Shown in pieces: positions 59,998 to 64,000 of a DNA stretch of 64,000 nt; within the stretch, counting starts at the first letter, position 1, and every line of letters begins with the position of its first letter. The notes beneath the pieces were generated by a model. It saw nothing but the letters and a program-made list of their open reading frames with translations, searched no databases and had not been told where the DNA came from. The position numbers were made by a program, and so were the translations under genes. This DNA is from Jejudonia soesokkakensis (GTDB taxonomy: Bacteria > Bacteroidota > Bacteroidia > Flavobacteriales > Flavobacteriaceae): assembly GCF_042664795.1 (NCBI RefSeq), contig NZ_JBHTBN010000002.1:310001-374000 (forward strand), given 5' to 3'.

Positions 59998-61533
59998 TCA
60001 CTGTTGTTGAGGCTCCTGCTCTGGCTGAGCAAAAAGATCCAGGTAGGCATCTCCTATATACTCAATAATATCACTAGCAATTAACGCTTCAAATCCTTTG
60101 GTCTCTGCCACCATATTTCCAGCGCGACCGTGCAAATAGGTTCCAAAAAGTGTGGCTAGTAAGGCATCATATCCTTGCGCTACCAAACCTGTGATCATTC
60201 CTGTTAAGACATCACCACTGCCACCTGTAGCCATTCCTGGGTTTCCAGTATTATTAATGTATAATTGCTTTCCTACAACCGCAATAGAATGCGCGCCTTT
60301 AATCAAAACAATTACTTCTTTTTCTTCGGAAAATTTCTTGGTCTTTTCCAGTTTATCATAATCATCGGTCCAGTCACCTATCAATCGCTTTAATTCTCCA
60401 GGATGCGGTGTTAAAATTGAATTCTTCGGAAGCACTTTCATTACAGATTCATTTTCAGCAATACAATTCAATGCATCGGCATCTATCACAAAGGGTACTT
60501 TTGTTTCAGAAAACAATTTTTTTAAAGCAGTAACTGTTTCCTTTTTTGTACCTATTCCTGGTCCTACTCCAATTACTGAAGGCTCAAAATCGTAGGAAAT
60601 ATCTGTTATAAGATCATCCTCTGTATCGGTTAGTACCATGACTTCAGGAATAGAAGCTTGCAATACTTCGTATCCACACTCGGGCACAAAAGCAGTAACC
60701 AAGCCAGCCCCGCTTCTCAATGCTGCTCTGGCACTTAAAACAGATGCTCCTATCTTTCCGTAGCTTCCCGCAACGATAAGTGCATGCCCATACATTCCTT
60801 TATGACTAAATTTTTCGCGTTGCTTATAAAATTGTTGTACTTCCTGTTTTGAGATCAGTTGGGCAATCGATTCCGTTTTCTGGAGATACTCTGCATCCAA
60901 CCCAATATCGATTACTTCATAGTAGGGAACAAATTTTCCGGTTTCAGGAAGAAAGAAAGCGAGTTTCGGACTTTGAAACGTCAATGTATGATTCGCTTTT
61001 ATAACCGCTTCAGCATCCTCTAACGCCTGATCGGGATACAATCCGCTGGGAATATCAATAGACAGCTTAAAAGATTTCTGTTCATTTAAATACTGTATCA
61101 ATTTTTTGACCCAGCCTTCTGGTGGTCGGTTCAAACCAATTCCGAAGAGCGCATCAATTAGAATATCTTCAGGGTTGATCTCTGGGAAATCTTCAGCAGA
61201 CATCATTAACTTAGGCCATTTTTTAGTACTACTTTTTACTCGATCATAATTAATAAGAAAACATTTCGAGCGTTTATCGGTAAAATTTGCGACATACATC
61301 TCCACATTATAACCTGCTTCCATCAACTTTCTACCTACAACCAGCCCATCACCGCCATTATTTCCAATTCCGCAGAATATATGAATCGGTACTTGAGCAC
61401 CCTGCATTCGTTGGTGTAACCAGTTAAAAATTTGGGTACCGGCATGCTCCATGAGCTCAAGCTGAGTAATATTATGTTTTTTAGTAGTCGCCTCATCGGC
61501 TTTGTGTAATTGTGCTGCAGAAAATATTTTCAT
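59998..61533 (-). CDS. nnr: Bifunctional NAD(P)H-hydrate repair enzyme
   Basis: A 511-aa fusion. The N-terminal YjeF_N domain is the NAD(P)HX epimerase (LMEHAGTQIFNWL, IFCGIGNNGGDGLVVGRKLMEAGY, DILIDALFGIGLNRP, LSIDIPSGLYPDQ). The C-terminal ribokinase-like domain is the ATP/ADP-dependent NAD(P)HX dehydratase (GMYGHALIVAGSYGKIGASVLSARAALRSGAGLVTAFVP, TPHPGELKRLIG, NTGNPGMATGGSGDVLTGMITGLVAQG). Together they repair hydrated cofactors. A short acidic/Gln tail ends it. A GC hairpin at 61543-61554 precedes the ATG by 9 nt. Confidence 0.94.
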   Translation of the reverse strand: MKIFSAAQLHKADEATTKKHNITQLELMEHAGTQIFNWLHQRMQGAQVPIHIFCGIGNNGGDGLVVGRKLMEAGYNVEMYVANFTDKRSKCFLINYDRVKSSTKKWPKLMMSAEDFPEINPEDILIDALFGIGLNRPPEGWVKKLIQYLNEQKSFKLSIDIPSGLYPDQALEDAEAVIKANHTLTFQSPKLAFFLPETGKFVPYYEVIDIGLDAEYLQKTESIAQLISKQEVQQFYKQREKFSHKGMYGHALIVAGSYGKIGASVLSARAALRSGAGLVTAFVPECGYEVLQASIPEVMVLTDTEDDLITDISYDFEPSVIGVGPGIGTKKETVTALKKLFSETKVPFVIDADALNCIAENESVMKVLPKNSILTPHPGELKRLIGDWTDDYDKLEKTKKFSEEKEVIVLIKGAHSIAVVGKQLYINNTGNPGMATGGSGDVLTGMITGLVAQGYDALLATLFGTYLHGRAGNMVAETKGFEALIASDIIEYIGDAYLDLFAQPEQEPQQQ

Positions 61534-61542
61534 ATGTATTAT

Positions 61543-61554
61543 CCACGAACGTGG
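61543..61554 (-). repeat. Start-codon-proximal hairpin before nnr
   Basis: On the minus strand CCACG-TT-CGTGG forms a 5-bp stem with a 2-nt loop, ending 9 nt before the nnr ATG. Confidence 0.55.
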
Positions 61555-61633
61555 GTATCTCTTTATTTTGTTGTTATTAGATTTTAGTGAAATTAATATT
61601 TCACATTTGTATTGCCGTTTTCAGTAAAAATAA

Positions 61634-61641
61634 TACATTTG
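61634..61641 (+). promoter_or_regulatory. -7 promoter element of the thr leader and thrA
   Basis: TACATTTG, exact TAnnTTTG match and identical to the box before hisL. ATTG at 61611-61614 gives a -33 candidate with a 19-nt spacer. The start of transcription falls about 7 nt before the leader ATG. Confidence 0.6.
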
Positions 61642-61654
61642 GTATAGATACGAT

Positions 61655-61741
61655 ATGAAACATCTTTCAATTCATACCACTTTCAATTTTGTAACTCCTT
61701 TAACGGGAACTACAGTTACAACTACAACCCCTTTGGGGTAA
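61655..61741 (+). CDS. thrL: thr operon leader peptide
   Basis: A 28-codon mini-gene, MKHLSIHTTFNFVTPLTGTT and eight more residues, with ten Thr codons, the last nine residues before the end including VTTTT. It has a good promoter box 13 nt upstream and thrA starts 81 nt after its stop. This is the layout of the E. coli thrL attenuator. The C-terminal codons overlap a CCCC-TTT-GGGG hairpin (61728-61738). I did not find a clear T-run terminator after it; the only T-rich tract (61766-61779) can pair weakly with AAAAGAAA. The leader is therefore better supported than the terminator. Confidence 0.82.
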   Translation: MKHLSIHTTFNFVTPLTGTTVTTTTPLG

Positions 61742-61822
61742 GCGACTTATATAGTATCTGATCTTATTTTTCTTTTTTTATAAAAGAAATACCTTCATTT
61801 TTGTACCCTTAAAATGTATCGC

Positions 61823-64000
61823 ATGCTTGTTTTAAAATTTGGTGGAACTTCGGTAGGAAGCTCTGAAAATATTCATAAAGTTATTAAAATCGTTTCTGAA
61901 ATTTCAAAAAAGGACAGAACCGTAGTAGTTGTATCTGCGTATGGAGGGGTAACAGATCTATTGTTGAAAGCAGGAATGTTAGCTTCAGAGAAAGATGATT
62001 CTTTCAGAAATGTCCTTGATGAAATCAACGAAAGACATCAAAATTCGATTTTGGATCTAAAAATCAACAATCCTGAAGTTATTGAAAAAGTAAATGCACA
62101 TCTTCATACCCTAGAAGAACTGTTGAAAGGAATTTACTATATCAATGAACTTTCGAGCACTACAATTGACAAATTAAGTGCCTATGGCGAATTACTGTCG
62201 TCATTGCTTATTACCGAAGCCTTTAACGTGAACGGAAGGTTCGCTGTGCATAAAAATGCAACTGAACTTATAAAGACTACCAAAACATCAGGAAAACATC
62301 AGGTTGATTTTGCGATCACCACTAAAGAAATTAACTATCATTTTCAGAATTCGACTGCTGCAATCACCATTGTTCCCGGATTTATTGCTTCAAACAATTC
62401 AAATGAAATCACAACGCTGGGTCGTGGTGGTTCCGATTTTTCAGCTGCCATAATCGCAGCAGCCTTGCAAGCAAAAGAATTACAGATCTGGACCGATGTA
62501 AGCGGTATGTATACGGCTAATCCTAAATTAGTAAAACAAGCCAGACCTATACAATCAATATCCTATCAAGAAGCTATGGAATTGTCTCATTTTGGTGCCA
62601 AGGTGCTCTACCCTCCTACTATTTTACCTGTGATGGAAAAATGTATTCCCATAGTAATAAAAAACACTTCAAAACCAGAAGATGTAGGCACACATATCGC
62701 TTCAGAAAGTAGCGGTCAAAATCCTATTAAAGGATTAAGTCATATCGGCGACATTGCACTGTTGACCTTAGAAGGCAGTGGCATGGTTGGTATACCAGGA
62801 ATTTCCAGACGGTTGTTTGAAACGTTATCAAATCGTGGCATTAATATTATTATGATCACACAAGCCTCTAGTGAACACAGCATCTGCCTGGGAATTTCAG
62901 AACCTGACGCTGATCTGGCCAAACAACTTGTGGATCTTGAATTTGAAAACGAAATAGCACTACATAAAATTGATCCGTTAACCATTGAAAAAGACCTAGC
63001 TATTATTGCCTTGGTTGGGGAAAGCATGAAAAATCATCAAGGCATTAGCGGAAAGATGTTTCAGACCCTCGGAAAGAATAATGTAAATATTAGAGCTATT
63101 GCACAAGGAGCTAGTGAAAAGAATATTTCGGCAGTGATTAAAAAAGACGATGTAAAAAAAGCACTGAATGTATTACACGAACGCTTTTTTGAAGATCAGC
63201 GAAAACAGTTAAATCTATTTATAGCAGGCGTTGGAAATGTAGGTAGCAAACTACTAGAACAAATAAAGCAACAGAAATCGTATTTAAAAGAAAAACTAAA
63301 TATCAATCTTCGGGTTGTTGGAATCACAAACTCTCGAAAAATGCTTTTTTCTGAAGACGGCATTTCCCTAAAAAACTGGCAGGAATCCTTAGCACAATCT
63401 GAAGAAACTGCAGATATGGAGCAATTTATCGAGCGTACTAAAAAACTAAATATGCGTAACAGTATTTTTGTGGATATAACAGCGAGTGATCTGGTAGCAA
63501 AAAGGTATGCCTCCTTTTTAAAAAGTAGTATTGCGGTAGTAGCCTGTAATAAAATTGCCTGCTCTGCAAATTTTGAAAGTTACCAAGAATTGAAGCAATT
63601 GGCTACAAAATACAATGCGCCATTCTTATTTGAAACCAATGTAGGTGCGGGCTTACCCATCATCGACACCTTAAATAATCTAATAGCTTCCGGAGACGAA
63701 ATTTTAAAAATTCAGGCAGTTCTTTCAGGAAGTCTTAATTTTGTATTCAATAATTTTAGTAAAGGCGAAAGTTTTCATGATGTAGTAAAACAAGCTCAGG
63801 CTGAAGGCTATACAGAGCCCGATCCGCGTATTGATTTAAGCGGTGTGGATGTTGCCAGAAAAATCTTAATCCTTGCTCGTGAGAGTGGTCTTATCCTCGA
63901 ATTGGACGATGTAATCAATCGTCCATTTTTAACTGAAAAGAACTTACAAAGTACTGATGTTGCACACTTTTACAATACACTTATAGAAGACGACGAGCAC
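61823..64000 (+). CDS. thrA: Bifunctional aspartokinase / homoserine dehydrogenase, 3' end cut by window
   Basis: A fused enzyme for the first and third steps from aspartate to threonine and methionine. The aspartokinase domain starts MLVLKFGGTSVGSS and contains TLGRGGSDFSAAIIAAAL and WTDVSGMYTANP. ACT-type regulatory segments follow (IGDIALLTLEGSGMVGIPGISRRLFETLSNRGINIIMITQASSE, and ISGKMFQTLGKNNVNIRAIAQGASEKNISAVI). The homoserine dehydrogenase domain has LFIAGVGNVGSKLL, NIACSAN-like VVACNKIACS, VGAGLPIIDTLNNL and VLSGSLNFVFNNF, TEPDPRIDLSGVDVARKILILARE. The frame is open to the end of the window. An ATG three codons upstream (61814) is possible, but 61823 matches the family start. Confidence 0.95.
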   Translation, partial: MLVLKFGGTSVGSSENIHKVIKIVSEISKKDRTVVVVSAYGGVTDLLLKAGMLASEKDDSFRNVLDEINERHQNSILDLKINNPEVIEKVNAHLHTLEELLKGIYYINELSSTTIDKLSAYGELLSSLLITEAFNVNGRFAVHKNATELIKTTKTSGKHQVDFAITTKEINYHFQNSTAAITIVPGFIASNNSNEITTLGRGGSDFSAAIIAAALQAKELQIWTDVSGMYTANPKLVKQARPIQSISYQEAMELSHFGAKVLYPPTILPVMEKCIPIVIKNTSKPEDVGTHIASESSGQNPIKGLSHIGDIALLTLEGSGMVGIPGISRRLFETLSNRGINIIMITQASSEHSICLGISEPDADLAKQLVDLEFENEIALHKIDPLTIEKDLAIIALVGESMKNHQGISGKMFQTLGKNNVNIRAIAQGASEKNISAVIKKDDVKKALNVLHERFFEDQRKQLNLFIAGVGNVGSKLLEQIKQQKSYLKEKLNINLRVVGITNSRKMLFSEDGISLKNWQESLAQSEETADMEQFIERTKKLNMRNSIFVDITASDLVAKRYASFLKSSIAVVACNKIACSANFESYQELKQLATKYNAPFLFETNVGAGLPIIDTLNNLIASGDEILKIQAVLSGSLNFVFNNFSKGESFHDVVKQAQAEGYTEPDPRIDLSGVDVARKILILARESGLILELDDVINRPFLTEKNLQSTDVAHFYNTLIEDDEH

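Noticed and set aside
62740..63027. Minus-strand frame opposite thrA
   Set aside because: It is antisense to well-conserved ACT-domain coding sequence of thrA and low in complexity.

Overview
The window is a contiguous piece of a Flavobacteriaceae (Bacteroidota) chromosome. The evidence is a core gene order typical of that family, the type IX secretion regulator PorX, a TonB-dependent receptor, an LpxC-FabZ fusion, almost no Shine-Dalgarno sequences, and many promoters with the Bacteroidota -7 element TAnnTTTG. DNA is AT-rich throughout and most AT-rich at 22.0-28.3 kb. No rRNA, tRNA, CRISPR array, transposase or integrase was seen. Two genes run off the ends: hisB on the left (C-terminus missing) and thrA on the right.

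Layout. 0-4.3 kb: minus-strand his operon (hisG-hisD-hisC-hisB) behind a His-rich leader peptide and an attenuator terminator. 4.4-7.8 kb: OmpA-like protein, membrane-anchored helix-hairpin-helix protein and a sodium:solute symporter. 7.9-18.6 kb: long minus-strand block with lpxD, lpxC-fabZ, lpxA (lipid A), efp, a methyltransferase, a second LpxD-like acyltransferase, an NTF2-fold protein, sucD, fabG, a VWA membrane protein and a prohibitin. 18.6-22.0 kb: HD hydrolase, porX, tsaE. 22.0-28.3 kb: accessory island between tsaE and ald, with small exported or membrane proteins, a TPR-AraC regulator, a cluster of non-coding RNA-like structures (24.9-25.2 kb) and four exported proteins of mostly unknown function. 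28.4-35.4 kb: ald, proline dehydrogenase, aroB, a DJ-1/PfpI protein, BrkB, DinB, Lrp. 35.4-37.7 kb: M14 peptidase divergent from an XRE regulator, with an array of palindromic sites between them, then a lipoprotein. 37.7-47.7 kb: TerC, DUF4328, hybrid histidine kinase, mscL, topoisomerase IV subunits A and B, PAP2 phosphatase. 47.7-53.6 kb: ychF, two related small exported proteins, tandem alpha/beta hydrolases, ferredoxin, acyl-CoA reductase. 53.7-64 kb: serC-serA, DUF937, a DUF6146/DUF6787/His-rich/TonB-receptor operon, nnr, and thrA behind a Thr-rich leader peptide.

Most of the window is housekeeping: amino acid synthesis (His, Ser, Thr, chorismate), lipid A, TCA cycle, DNA topology and envelope functions. 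The observations most worth following are: (1) two amino-acid leader peptides, hisL and thrL, with the same -7 box TACATTTG; (2) a rod-like RNA candidate of about 140 nt that resembles 6S RNA, next to an oppositely oriented small RNA with its own promoter and terminator; (3) five unrelated genes with a short GC-rich hairpin ending 7-9 nt before the start codon; (4) an 8-2-8 palindrome array around a small XRE regulator; (5) the exported-protein island itself. All calls come from reading the sequence; no database search was run.
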